A DNA stretch of 64,000 bases, taken from assembly GCA_022340585.1 (NCBI GenBank), contig JAJDNS010000032.1, positions 22,471 through 86,470 on the forward strand, read 5' to 3'. The notes under the pieces are model-generated. The model ran no database searches, was not told the origin of the DNA, and saw nothing but the letters and a program-made list of their open reading frames with translations. The translations under genes were made by a program, and so were the position numbers. Below are positions 15,643 to 24,161 of this stretch, one piece after another. The DNA comes from Acidobacteriota bacterium (GTDB lineage: Bacteria; Acidobacteriota; Vicinamibacteria; Fen-336). Numbering within the stretch: the first letter of the stretch is position 1; the number at the start of each line of letters is the position of its first letter.

Positions 15643-17472
15643 ATGTCGTCGCCGAGCGCGATCGAGTCGTTCGACCAGACAGGTCCCTCCGGAGAATCGA
15701 AGCCGGCCGATTCCCCCCTCGAGATCTACCGTCACTCGTCCGCCCACCTGCTGGCGGCGGCGGTGATGGAGCTGTTCCCGGACACCCAGTGCGGGATCGG
15801 CCCCCCGACGGGAGACGGGTTCTTCTACGACTTCCTCGTGAGCAGGCCGTTCACCCCGGAGGACCTGAAGGCCATCGAGAAGAAGATGGCCCACATCGTC
15901 AAGCAGAACCGCCCCATCGAGAAGAAGCTGATTCCCAAGGCCGAGGCCCTGGAGCTGTTCGAGCAGCGGGGCCAGACGCTGAAGTGCGAGCTCATCCGGG
16001 AGAAGGGGGGGGACCCCGTCCAGTGCTACACCATGGGTGACTTCATCGACTTCTGCCTGGGACCCCACCTGGCCTCGACGAAGGAGATCAAGGCCTTCAA
16101 GCTCAATCCCTCGCCGGCGGCGGCCTACTGGAAGGGCAAGGAGGGCAACCCGTCGATGCAGCGCATCTACGGGTACGGCTTCTTCACGAAGGAGGAGCTG
16201 CAGCAGCACCTGGACCGGCTCGAGGAGGCCAGGCGGCGCGACCACCGCAAGCTCGGACGGGAGCTCGACCTGTTCTCGATCAGCGAGGAGACAGGGGCCG
16301 GGCTCATCCTCTGGCACCCGAAGGGCGGGTTCATCCGGAAGCAGATCGAGGACTTCTGGCGCGACGAGCACCTCAAGGGCGGGTACGACATCGTCTACTC
16401 CCCGCACATCGCGAAGCTGGACCTGTGGCACACCAGCGGGCACACCGAGTACTACCGGGAGAACATGTACTCGCCCATGGACATCGAGACGGTCGAGTAC
16501 CAGCTCAAGCCCATGAACTGTCCGTTCCACCTCACCATCTACCGCTCGAAGCTGAGGAGCTACCGGGAGCTGCCCTTCCGGTGGGCGGAGCTGGGGACGG
16601 TGTACCGCTTCGAGCGCTCGGGGGTGCTGCACGGGCTCATGCGGGTCCGGGGCTTCACCCAGGACGACGCCCATGTCTTCTGCCGCCCCGACCAGCTGGA
16701 GGACGAGATCCTCGGGGTCCTGGACTTCACCACCGGGATCCTCCGTGCGTTCGGGTTCGACCGTTACGACATCTACCTCTCGACGAAGCCGGAGAAGGCC
16801 ATCGGGACCGACGAGGAGTGGGAGGTGTCCACCGCCGCGCTCCGCAAGGCGCTGGACCTGCGGAAGCTGCCCTACGAGGTTGATCCCGGCGAGGGGGTCT
16901 TCTACGGGCCCAAGATCGACATCAAGATCAAGGACTCGCTGGAGCGGGCCTGGCAGTGCTCCACCATCCAGGTGGACTTCCACAACCCGGAGCGCTTCGG
17001 GCTCGAGTACATCGCCGAGGACGGCAAGGCCCACCGCCCGGTGATGATTCACCGGGCTCTCCTCGGGAGCCTCGAGCGGTTCTTCGGCGTCCTGATCGAG
17101 CACTATGCCGGGGCCTTCCCGCTGTGGCTGGCGCCGGTGCAGGTGGTGGTGCTGCCCATCGCGGAGCGCCACCAGGAGTACGCGGACAAGGTGGCGGGGG
17201 ACCTGCGCGCCCTCGGCCTCCGGGTGAACGTGGACGACCGGAGCGAGAAGACCGGCTACAAGATTCGTGAGGCGCAGCTGCAGAAGGTCCCCTACATGCT
17301 GGTCGTGGGGGACAAGGAGGTCGCGGCGGGCACGGTGGCCGTGCGGCACCGACACGCCGGGGACCTCGGCCCACAGGCGGTGGCTGAGTTCGGGGAGCGG
17401 GTGGCCCGGATGGCCACCGAGCGGTCTCTGCAGGAGGAAGACCAGCCACAGAGCGCAGGAGGTGTCTCATAG
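15643..17472 (+). CDS. thrS: Threonine--tRNA ligase, without N-terminal TGS domain
   Basis: This is a 609-residue class II aminoacyl-tRNA synthetase that charges tRNA-Thr. The editing (N2) domain begins almost at once with YRHSSAHLLAAAV and retains the histidines of the HSSAH motif. The catalytic core includes LKPMNCP with the zinc cysteine, motif 2 (RFERSGVLHGLMRVRGFTQD) and QVDFHNPERFGLEY. The anticodon-binding domain follows from about residue 500. The ~60-residue TGS domain present at the front of the E. coli enzyme is missing. There is no obvious ribosome site; a five-codon ORF (15625-15642) ends immediately before the ATG. It heads the translation operon, and its stop overlaps the infC start. 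Confidence 0.94.
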   Translation: MSSPSAIESFDQTGPSGESKPADSPLEIYRHSSAHLLAAAVMELFPDTQCGIGPPTGDGFFYDFLVSRPFTPEDLKAIEKKMAHIVKQNRPIEKKLIPKAEALELFEQRGQTLKCELIREKGGDPVQCYTMGDFIDFCLGPHLASTKEIKAFKLNPSPAAAYWKGKEGNPSMQRIYGYGFFTKEELQQHLDRLEEARRRDHRKLGRELDLFSISEETGAGLILWHPKGGFIRKQIEDFWRDEHLKGGYDIVYSPHIAKLDLWHTSGHTEYYRENMYSPMDIETVEYQLKPMNCPFHLTIYRSKLRSYRELPFRWAELGTVYRFERSGVLHGLMRVRGFTQDDAHVFCRPDQLEDEILGVLDFTTGILRAFGFDRYDIYLSTKPEKAIGTDEEWEVSTAALRKALDLRKLPYEVDPGEGVFYGPKIDIKIKDSLERAWQCSTIQVDFHNPERFGLEYIAEDGKAHRPVMIHRALLGSLERFFGVLIEHYAGAFPLWLAPVQVVVLPIAERHQEYADKVAGDLRALGLRVNVDDRSEKTGYKIREAQLQKVPYMLVVGDKEVAAGTVAVRHRHAGDLGPQAVAEFGERVARMATERSLQEEDQPQSAGGVS

Positions 17473-18266
17473 ACAGCAGGACGGTTCGGATCAACGACCG
17501 CATCCGGGCGAAGGAGGTCCGTGTCATCGACGAGGACGGCTCCCAGCTCGGAATCATGCCGCCGTCGCAGGCCATGATGCTCGCGGAGGAGAAGGGCATG
17601 GACCTCGTGGAGATTGCGGCCACCGCGACGCCACCGGTCTGCCGGATCATGAACTCCGGCAAGTTCTTCTACCAGCAGTCCAAGCGTGACGCAGAAGCGC
17701 GGAAGCACCAGCGGCACATCCAGGTCAAGGAAGTGAAGTTCCGGCCGAAGATCGACGAGCACGACTTCCAGTTCAAGCTCCGCAACGCCGAGCGTTTCCT
17801 CAACGGTGGGAACAAGGTGAAGTCGGTGGTCATCTACCGGGGCCGCGAGGTCGTCCACATGGAGGTCGGGCGCCGGCACCTCGAGCGTCTGGCGTCCGAG
17901 CTGTCGGAGCTGTGCAACGTGGAGTCTCCTCCCAAGCGGGAAGGCAACACCATGGTGCAGATCCTCGCGCCCAAGAAGGACGGCAGCACGAAGAAGGCGG
18001 CGAAGAAGGCCGGCGCGGCGACCAAGGGCGAGGCCCCGAAGAAGGAGGGCGCCGAGAAGAAGCCGGCGGCGGCGAAGAAGCCCGCGGCGGCGAAGAAGGC
18101 CGCGGCCAGCGAGAGCGCTCCGCCGAAGCCGGCGAGCGAGAAGAAGGTCAAGGCGGCGAAGAAGGCGGGGGGCGACGGGAAGGCCGTGCCGGCCGCGAGC
18201 CGCACGAGCGGGAAGAGGGCCGGTGAGCCGGCCGAGGCGGCGAGCATCGCCGGGAAGAACGAGTAG
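17469..18266 (+). CDS. infC: Translation initiation factor IF-3 with AUA start and basic tail
   Basis: IF-3 binds the 30S subunit and polices start-codon choice. The conserved N-terminus (RTVRINDRIRAKEVRVIDED) lies upstream of the first ATG (17556), so an ATG start would remove part of the N-domain. The only candidate with an ideal ribosome site is ATA at 17469: AGGAGGT at 17457-17463 precedes it by five bases, and it overlaps the thrS TAG. Rare AUU, AUC or AUA starts are typical of infC because IF-3 represses its own translation. Residues 1-170 form the two IF-3 domains. Residues 171-265 are an unusual Lys/Ala-rich tail with repeats of KKPAAA, comparable in kind to the extended C-terminus of myxobacterial IF-3. 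Confidence 0.92.
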   Translation: MDSRTVRINDRIRAKEVRVIDEDGSQLGIMPPSQAMMLAEEKGMDLVEIAATATPPVCRIMNSGKFFYQQSKRDAEARKHQRHIQVKEVKFRPKIDEHDFQFKLRNAERFLNGGNKVKSVVIYRGREVVHMEVGRRHLERLASELSELCNVESPPKREGNTMVQILAPKKDGSTKKAAKKAGAATKGEAPKKEGAEKKPAAAKKPAAAKKAAASESAPPKPASEKKVKAAKKAGGDGKAVPAASRTSGKRAGEPAEAASIAGKNE

Positions 18267-18275
18267 ACTGAGACG

Positions 18276-18488
18276 ATGAGAAAGCCAAGAGTTCGTGCCA
18301 AGCTGAAGAGCAAGCGAGGCGCGGTGAAGCGCTTCAAGCTCACCGCTTCGGGAAAGATCAAGCGCCACAAGGCCCTGAAGCGTCACATCCTGACCAAGAA
18401 GTCGCCGGGTCGGAAGCGGTCGCTTCGCAAGGCGACGGTGGTCTCGGACTCCGAGGTCGCCCTGGTCCGGGCGATGATCCTCGCCTGA
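18276..18488 (+). CDS. rpmI: Large ribosomal subunit protein bL35
   Basis: A 70-residue, very basic protein with the bL35 signature: [20 protein letters not shown] near the N-terminus and [17 protein letters not shown] in the middle. The start lies nine bases after the infC stop, giving the standard infC-rpmI-rplT order. Confidence 0.96.
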   Translation: MRKPRVRAKLKSKRGAVKRFKLTASGKIKRHKALKRHILTKKSPGRKRSLRKATVVSDSEVALVRAMILA

Positions 18489-18657
18489 AGAGCGCCACGG
18501 GCGGGCCTCGGCGCCCCGCCCGGCGCCCGGCGACGGGCGTCGAACCCCGAAGCGTTGAGACACAAGGGCAGCGGTCGAGCTGCCCGGGCCGACGTCGCCG
18601 CCTGGAAGCGCGACGGGCCGGGCCGATGGGGGCCGGCCGGACGAAGGGACAGCCGTC

Positions 18658-19020
18658 ATGCCGAGAGTCAAGCGCGGGAGCAACCGGCGGGATCGCCGCC
18701 GGAAGGTCCTGGGTCGTGCCAAGGGCTACTTCCTCGGGAAGAGCAAGCTCTACAAGTTCGCCCGGGAGGCGGTGGACCGCGCGGGCACCTTTGCCTACGT
18801 CGGGCGCAAGCGCAAGAAGCGGGACTTCCGCCGTCTCTGGATCATCCGGATCAACGCCGCTGCCCGGCAGAACGAGATCAGCTACAGCCAGTTCATGGCC
18901 GGGCTCAAGCACGCGGGCATCGACCTCGACCGCAAGTCGCTGGCCGATATCGCGGTCAAGGACCCGGCTGCGTTCACCAAGCTGGTCGAGTCCGCCAAGG
19001 CCGCCCGCGCGAGCGCGTAG
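18658..19020 (+). CDS. rplT: Large ribosomal subunit protein bL20
   Basis: This 120-residue rRNA-binding protein is needed early in 50S assembly. It begins [19 protein letters not shown] and contains [39 protein letters not shown] and [20 protein letters not shown], all canonical for bL20. A 169-base gap separates it from rpmI. In other bacteria bL20 represses this operon through a leader RNA; I could not identify an equivalent structure with confidence. Confidence 0.96.
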   Translation: MPRVKRGSNRRDRRRKVLGRAKGYFLGKSKLYKFAREAVDRAGTFAYVGRKRKKRDFRRLWIIRINAAARQNEISYSQFMAGLKHAGIDLDRKSLADIAVKDPAAFTKLVESAKAARASA

Positions 19021-19068
19021 TGCCGGTACCGGCCCCGACCGCCGGCGCTCATCAGTGAGGCGAGGCTG

Positions 19069-20151
19069 ATGGCCGAGACCGTCGAGTCCATACGCCAGCA
19101 GGTGCAGGGCCTCCGTGAGGAGGCGACCGCGGCCCTCGCTGCCGCCGGGGACACCCCCACGCTCCGGGCGGTCCAGGACCGGTTCCTGGGACGCCGCTCG
19201 GGGGTGGTGAGCGGGCTGCTCAAGTCCCTGGGCAAGCTCCCGTCCGAGGTCCGCCGTGACGCGGGGCGGGAGCTCAACGTCCTCAAACGGGAGATCGAGG
19301 GCCGCCTCGAGGAGGCCCGGGCCCGGGTCGAGGCGCAGGCGTTCGCGGCGCGGCTCGCCGGGGAGCGCCTGGACCTGAGCCTGCCCGGGCGGCGTCCCCC
19401 CCGGGGGCGCCGTCACCCGGTCACCGTGGTGCGGGAGGAGCTCGAGGACATCTTCATCGCCATGGGCTACGAGGTGTACGAGGGACGGGAGGTCGAGGAC
19501 GACTACCACTGCTTCGAGGCCCTCAACATGCCGCCGGACCACCCAGCCCGGGACATGCAGGACACCTTCTACCTCGAGGGGGCGGAGGGGCAGCGCCTGC
19601 TCCGCACCCACACCTCCTCGTCGCAGATTCGCTACATGCTCGACAACGAGCACCCGCCCCTGGTGCGGATCATCTGCCCCGGGAAGGTCTTCCGGCGCGA
19701 CGACGACATCACCCACTCCCCGATGTTCCAGCAGGTGGAGGGGCTGGTGGTGGGACCGGGGATCACCCTCGGGGATCTGAAGGGCTCCATCGAGGCGTTT
19801 CTCCACGCCCTCTTCGGGTCCCAGTACCCGGTCCGGTTCCGGCCCTCGTTCTTCCCCTACACCGAGCCGTCGGTGGAGGCCGACCTGGGCTGCATCGTGT
19901 GCGGCGGCAAGGGCTGCCGGGTGTGCAAGGGCACCGGCTGGGTGGAGATCCTCGGCTCGGGGATGGTGAATCCGGCGGTGTTCGAGGCGGTCAACTCCCG
20001 GCTCGGCGGCGCCGTGTACGACCCCGAGAAGGTCACCGGCTTCGCCTTCGGCATCGGCATCGAGCGGGTGGCCATGATGCGCCACGGCATCGACGACATT
20101 CGTCTCTTCTACGGAAGCGACCTGCGCTTCCTGGAGCAGTTCCGCGGATGA
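19069..20151 (+). CDS. pheS: Phenylalanine--tRNA ligase alpha subunit
   Basis: This 360-residue class II synthetase catalytic subunit has an N-terminal coiled coil at about 1-90 (RRSGVVSGLLKSLGKLPSEV), then RHPVTVVREELEDIFIAMGY. Motif 2 is visible in PGKVFRRDDDITHSPMFQQV, and the Phe/ATP pocket in EVLGSGMV-like VEILGSGMV. Motif 3 is GFAFGIGIERVAMM. A cysteine cluster (CIVCGGKGCRVCKGTGW) sits before the final domain, as in many PheS proteins. It pairs with PheT to form an (alpha-beta)2 enzyme; its stop overlaps the pheT ATG. Confidence 0.95.
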   Translation: MAETVESIRQQVQGLREEATAALAAAGDTPTLRAVQDRFLGRRSGVVSGLLKSLGKLPSEVRRDAGRELNVLKREIEGRLEEARARVEAQAFAARLAGERLDLSLPGRRPPRGRRHPVTVVREELEDIFIAMGYEVYEGREVEDDYHCFEALNMPPDHPARDMQDTFYLEGAEGQRLLRTHTSSSQIRYMLDNEHPPLVRIICPGKVFRRDDDITHSPMFQQVEGLVVGPGITLGDLKGSIEAFLHALFGSQYPVRFRPSFFPYTEPSVEADLGCIVCGGKGCRVCKGTGWVEILGSGMVNPAVFEAVNSRLGGAVYDPEKVTGFAFGIGIERVAMMRHGIDDIRLFYGSDLRFLEQFRG

Positions 20152-22193
20152 AGCTCCCTGTCTCCTGGCTGCGAGAGTACGTCGACGCACCCGAGGACCC
20201 CCGGACGATCGGCGAAGCCCTGACGATGGTGGGCTTCGAGCTCGGGGGGGTCGAGGGGAGAGGCGACGACGCCGTTCTCGACCTCGACGTCACCACCAAC
20301 CGCGTGGACGCCATGAACGTCTACGGCCTCTCCCGGGAGGTGGCGGTGATCTACGGCCGGCCCCTCCGGCCCCTCGAGCTGTCCTTCTCGGAGGCGGGGG
20401 CGGAGGCGGGGGAGTCCCTCGCCGTGGAGATCGAGGCCCCGGACCTGTGCCCGCGCTTCACCGCCCGAGTTCTCGATGTCCGCCTCGGGCCGTCTCCGGA
20501 GTGGATGCAGAAGCGGCTGGAGCAGATGGGGGTCCGCCCCATCAACAACATCGTCGACCTGAGCAACTACGTCATGCTCGAGATGGGGCACCCCTCTCAC
20601 GCCTTCGACCTGGAGCGGATCCCCTCGGGCCGTCTTCACGTCCGGTGGGCCCGGGAGGGCGAGACGCTCCAGACCCTCGACGAGGCGGACCGCACGCTGA
20701 CGCCCCGCATCGGGGTGGTGGCGGGACCGGACGCCCCCCTGGCCCTGGCCGGGATCATGGGCGGGGCCTCGAGCGAGGTCTCGGACGAGACGCGCGCGAT
20801 TGCCCTCGAGGCGGCGTACTGGGAGCCCCTGGCCATCCGCCGGGCGGCCAAGGCCCTGGGGATGCACACCGAGGCATCCCACCGCTTCGAGCGGGCCGCC
20901 GACCCGAACGGGCCGCCGGTGGCCACGGCCCGCGTGGCCCACCTCCTCGAGAAGCTGGGGGCGGGAACCACTCGCCCGGGGCAGATCGATCGGGTGCCGG
21001 CGCCGATCGGGCGCCGCCAGGTGACCCTGCGGGCGGCCCGGGTGAGCGCGGTCCTGGGAACGGAGGTCCCCCCGGAGCGCTGCCCGGAGATCCTCGCCGG
21101 TCTCGGGTTCGAGACGACAGAGACCTGCGCCGGAAGCTGGCAGGTTACGGTGCCGACCTGGAGGGGAGACGTCGCGCGAGAGGCGGACCTGATCGAGGAG
21201 GTGGGACGCCACCACGGCCTCGACAAGATCCCGTCGACCATCCCGCCCAGCATCGGGGTGGGCCGGCTGGGTCCCGGCCAGCGGGAAGAGCGCCTCGTCC
21301 GCGACGTGCTGGTGGGGGCGGGCCTGACCGAGACGGTGCAGAACGCGTTCGTGGAAGACCGCGGCGGCGAGGGACCGAGCCCGGTCCGACTCGCCAATCC
21401 CCTCGCCGACCACCACTCGGTCCTGCGCTCGTCGCTGGTGCAGCCGGGGCTCCTGGACGCGCTGGAGACCAACGTCCGGCAGGGCCGTCGCGATGTGGCT
21501 CTGTTCGAGGTGGGACGGGTGTTCTTCCCCGCCGATCCCCTGCCGATGGAGGAGCGGCGCCTCGCCCTCCTGCTGGCCGGCGCCGCCCGGTCCGGCCACT
21601 GGTCCGAGGGGGTGCGGTCGGTCGACCCCTTCGACGCGAAGGGACTCCTGGAGCTGCTCTTCGAGCGGCTGGGGGCCGGCCCCCTGGCCCTCGACCCCGA
21701 GGGGCCGCGGCCCGACATGCTGCATCCCGGTCAGAGCGCGGCGGTCGTGCTCGACGGCGACGCGGTCGGCTGGATGGGGGCCCTGCGCCCCGGCGTGTGG
21801 GAGGGACGCGACCCGGTCGTGGTGGCCGAGGTCGTCCTGGACCCGCTCCTGGCGCGGGCCGGAAGCGTGGCCCGCTTCGAATCCCTGGCGCGGTTCCCCT
21901 CGGTGGACCGGGACCTGTCCGTGCTCGCGGACGTGGCGGTGGCGGCCGGGGGTATCGTCGAGAAGGTGAAGGGCGCAGCGGGAGAGCTGCTGCGTCTCGT
22001 GGAGGTGAAGGACCGTTACGATCGACCGCCGGTCCCGGAGGGCAAGGTGAGCCTGACGCTCAGCCTGCGGTACCAGCACCCGTCGCGGACTCTCACCAGT
22101 GACGAGGTTCAGGCCTCCGTCGAGGCCGTGATCCGGGAGCTCCGTGGCGCGGGGCTCGAGATCCGGGACAAGTCCGGCGAGTCCGGAGAGTGA
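20148..22193 (+). CDS. pheT: Phenylalanine--tRNA ligase beta subunit, without tRNA-binding domain
   Basis: The 681-residue beta subunit begins MKLPVSWLREYVDAPED. After EGRGDDAVLDLDVTTNR it goes straight into the B1/B3 editing region, so the ~110-residue EMAP/Trbp111-like tRNA-binding domain inserted at this point in the 795-residue E. coli PheT is absent. The B3/B4 fold, B5 (RQVTLRAARVSAVLG) and class II-like domains follow. The C-terminal anticodon-binding ferredoxin-like domain is present (FPSVDRDLSVLADVAV ... HPSRTLTSDEV). The ATG overlaps the pheS stop. The missing domain is known in short PheT forms and need not impair aminoacylation. Confidence 0.93.
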   Translation: MKLPVSWLREYVDAPEDPRTIGEALTMVGFELGGVEGRGDDAVLDLDVTTNRVDAMNVYGLSREVAVIYGRPLRPLELSFSEAGAEAGESLAVEIEAPDLCPRFTARVLDVRLGPSPEWMQKRLEQMGVRPINNIVDLSNYVMLEMGHPSHAFDLERIPSGRLHVRWAREGETLQTLDEADRTLTPRIGVVAGPDAPLALAGIMGGASSEVSDETRAIALEAAYWEPLAIRRAAKALGMHTEASHRFERAADPNGPPVATARVAHLLEKLGAGTTRPGQIDRVPAPIGRRQVTLRAARVSAVLGTEVPPERCPEILAGLGFETTETCAGSWQVTVPTWRGDVAREADLIEEVGRHHGLDKIPSTIPPSIGVGRLGPGQREERLVRDVLVGAGLTETVQNAFVEDRGGEGPSPVRLANPLADHHSVLRSSLVQPGLLDALETNVRQGRRDVALFEVGRVFFPADPLPMEERRLALLLAGAARSGHWSEGVRSVDPFDAKGLLELLFERLGAGPLALDPEGPRPDMLHPGQSAAVVLDGDAVGWMGALRPGVWEGRDPVVVAEVVLDPLLARAGSVARFESLARFPSVDRDLSVLADVAVAAGGIVEKVKGAAGELLRLVEVKDRYDRPPVPEGKVSLTLSLRYQHPSRTLTSDEVQASVEAVIRELRGAGLEIRDKSGESGE

Positions 22194-22203
22194 GGGGGCA
22201 GAT

Positions 22204-22494
22204 ATGGAAGACAGCTTCGAGCTCCTCGAGGACAGGATCCGCCGGGCGGCTGCCCGCCTGAAGGAGCTCCAGTCCGAGACGGAGTCCCTCCGGGCCGAGC
22301 TGGCCACGGCCCAGTCGCGGGCGGAGGACGCCGAGAAGCGCCTCGAGGAGGTCGCGGACGCCGAGAGCTCTCTCGCGCGGGACTCGAAGAAGGCGGAGGG
22401 CCTGGCTCGCGAGGTGAAGTCTCTGGAGAAGGAGCGCGAGGAGATCCGCTCGCGCCTCGGCCGTCTCGTCGAGCTCCTCGAGACCCTCGACTAG
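22204..22494 (+). CDS. Coiled-coil protein, ZapB-like, next to zapA
   Basis: A 96-residue protein that is almost entirely a heptad-repeat coiled coil (for example LEDRIRRAAARLKELQSETE and KSLEKEREEIRSRLGRLVEL). Size, charge pattern and position directly before zapA suggest a ZapB-like cell-division factor that bridges ZapA at the Z-ring, but coiled coils give weak homology evidence. I chose the ATG at 22204, which follows GAGGGGG and lies ten bases after the pheT stop. Confidence 0.7.
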   Translation: MEDSFELLEDRIRRAAARLKELQSETESLRAELATAQSRAEDAEKRLEEVADAESSLARDSKKAEGLAREVKSLEKEREEIRSRLGRLVELLETLD

Positions 22495-22541
22495 TCTCGG
22501 ACCGCCGAGTCGTCGGGGCGGCGTCCGAGGCCGGGGCGCTA

Positions 22542-22547
22542 TATAAT
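22542..22547 (+). promoter_or_regulatory. -10 box abutting zapA; leaderless transcript likely
   Basis: A perfect TATAAT ends eight bases before the zapA ATG, and no Shine-Dalgarno sequence lies between. A transcript starting at the usual distance would begin at or near the A of the ATG. Confidence 0.55.
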
Positions 22548-22555
22548 CCCAGCCC

Positions 22556-22870
22556 ATGGCCGACAAGGACAACCTGGTCCACGTGGAGATCTTCGGCCAG
22601 GACTACGCCGTTCGCGGTGGCGACGACACTGGCTATGTCGAGAAGCTGGCCGCCTTTGTCGACGAGCGGATGAAGGAGATCAGCCGGACGAGCGGGGCCG
22701 TCGACACCCTGCGCATCGCGGTCCTGGCTGCCCTCAACGTGGCCGACGAGTGCTTTCGCCTCCGGGAGGAGCTGTCCGACGCGGAGGCGCGGTCCCAGAT
22801 CGCGGGTCAGGCGGCGGACCAGCGCGTGGCCCGGCTGGCCGAGAAGCTGGGAACGGCGCTGGGGGAGTGA
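22556..22870 (+). CDS. zapA: Cell division protein ZapA
   Basis: A 104-residue ZapA homologue, which binds and bundles FtsZ filaments. The N-terminal domain shows VHVEIFGQDYAVRGGDD and the YVEKLAAFVDERMKEI helix, then LRIAVLAALNVADE, which is characteristic. The C-terminal ~45 residues form the dimerising coiled coil. A coiled-coil partner gene precedes it and the 6S RNA promoter starts two bases after its stop; the zapA-6S RNA order is also known in Proteobacteria. Confidence 0.92.
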   Translation: MADKDNLVHVEIFGQDYAVRGGDDTGYVEKLAAFVDERMKEISRTSGAVDTLRIAVLAALNVADECFRLREELSDAEARSQIAGQAADQRVARLAEKLGTALGE

Positions 22871-22872
22871 GC

Positions 22873-22901
22873 TTGCCCGGGTCCCGGGGCGCGGCTAAGA
22901 T
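22873..22901 (+). promoter_or_regulatory. 6S RNA promoter
   Basis: TTGCCC at 22873-22878 and TAAGAT at 22896-22901 are separated by 17 bases. The predicted start, six bases after the -10 box, falls exactly on the first base of the closing stem of the RNA. Confidence 0.7.
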
Positions 22902-22906
22902 GCTCC

Positions 22907-23089
22907 GGAGGCTCTCTGCTATGCACGTGATGGGTAAGTAAACCTCGAACCAACGCTGTCTTTTCGGGGGCTCGATCGCCCCGCTATGAGCAGGCCTCCG
23001 CGACGAGGAAGCTCGGAGGCGGAGCTCAGGGCTCCCACCTGGTGACCCGGTTCAGGTCGCCGACCACACGGCAGGTGCGGAGAGCCTCC
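22907..23089 (+). ncRNA. ssrS: 6S RNA
   Basis: The 183-base segment is closed by a 13-bp stem, GGAGGCTCTCTGC with GCGGAGAGCCTCC (one wobble). Inside, the 5' side has TAAACCTCGAACCAACGC and the 3' side has CTCCCACCT, GGTTCAGGT and ACGGCAGGT, which resemble the conserved blocks of bacterial 6S RNA, with a large unpaired centre. The length equals the ~184-base E. coli RNA. The position between zapA and the next gene matches the proteobacterial location. 6S RNA mimics an open promoter and sequesters housekeeping RNA polymerase in stationary phase. No open reading frame fits this stretch. Confidence 0.85.
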
Positions 23090-23093
23090 TTCC

Positions 23094-24161
23094 TTGACCA
23101 TCCATCCCACGAGAATCGACGACGTTGGTGAGCGGGAGCTCCTCCGGCGCCTGCAGCTGCGCATTCCCGAGGCCCCCGGAGTCCCGGTGGGGGTGGGGGA
23201 TGACACCGCCCTCGTCGAGGTCCCCTCGCCCGCCCTCGTCACCGTCGACAGCCTGGTGGAGGACGTGCACTTCCGGCGCGAGTCGGCCCCGGCCCGGCTC
23301 CTGGGCCGCAAGGCCCTGGCCATCAACCTGTCGGACGTGGCGGCGATGGGCGGGGTCGGGCGGCACGCCATCGTGAGCCTGTGCCTGCCCCCGGACTTGG
23401 AGCTCGCGTGGGTGGACTCTCTCTACGACGGTCTCCTGGAGCGGGCGGCCGAGGCCGGGGTCGCGATCGTCGGCGGCAACGTGTCGAGGAGCCCGGGTCC
23501 GATCGTCATCGACGTGACCCTGATCGGGGAGAGCCGTGGGCCGCTGCTGCGCTCGGGGGCGACGCCAGGAGATCTGGTGGTCGTGACCGGCGAGCTGGGC
23601 GCCGCCGCCGAGGGGTTCCGGCTCCTGGAGCAGGGGGCCCGTCTGGACGAGGGCGGCGAGCTCGCCGCGGCCCCCGCCTGGACCGAACCCCTCGGGGAGG
23701 CGGTGGAGCTGTGCGTGTGGGCCCATCTCGACCCTCGGCCCCCCCTGGTCCTGGCGGGCTCCCTCGCCGAGCGCGGCCTGGCCGCCGCCGGGATGGATCT
23801 CTCGGACGGGCTTTCGAGCGACCTCGCCGACATGTGCCGGCAGAGCGGCGTCGGGGCTCTCGTCGACGCCATGGCGGTGCCGGTGGCGGGCCCCGTCCTC
23901 GAGCTGGAGCGGCTGCGGGGCGGCGATGCCCTCGCCCTCGCCCTCCACGGGGGCGAGGACTACGAGCTCCTGATGGCGGTGGATCCCGGCGACTTCGAGG
24001 CGTTGGAGGAGCTGGCCCGGGTCTGGGGCGTCTCCGTCACCCCGATCGGCGAGTTTCTCGAGGGTCCGCCCGACGTCCGGCTCACGGATGCCGACGGGGG
24101 GCGTGAGCTCCGTCCGGGCGGGCACGACCACTTTGCCGCCGGCGAAGGCCCGGCCGAATGA
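23094..24161 (+). CDS. thiL: Thiamine-monophosphate kinase
   Basis: A 355-residue ThiL, which phosphorylates thiamine monophosphate to the active pyrophosphate. Signatures are VGVGDDTALVEV and VDSLVEDVHFRRE, NLSDVAAMGG, VGGNVSRSPGPIVIDVT, MDLSDGLSSDLADM and LHGGEDYELLMAV, covering the AIRS-type N- and C-domains. The start is uncertain: TTG at 23094 gives a full-length protein but lies four bases after the 6S RNA stem and has no clear ribosome site. The stop overlaps the next ATG. Confidence 0.92.
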   Translation: MTIHPTRIDDVGERELLRRLQLRIPEAPGVPVGVGDDTALVEVPSPALVTVDSLVEDVHFRRESAPARLLGRKALAINLSDVAAMGGVGRHAIVSLCLPPDLELAWVDSLYDGLLERAAEAGVAIVGGNVSRSPGPIVIDVTLIGESRGPLLRSGATPGDLVVVTGELGAAAEGFRLLEQGARLDEGGELAAAPAWTEPLGEAVELCVWAHLDPRPPLVLAGSLAERGLAAAGMDLSDGLSSDLADMCRQSGVGALVDAMAVPVAGPVLELERLRGGDALALALHGGEDYELLMAVDPGDFEALEELARVWGVSVTPIGEFLEGPPDVRLTDADGGRELRPGGHDHFAAGEGPAE

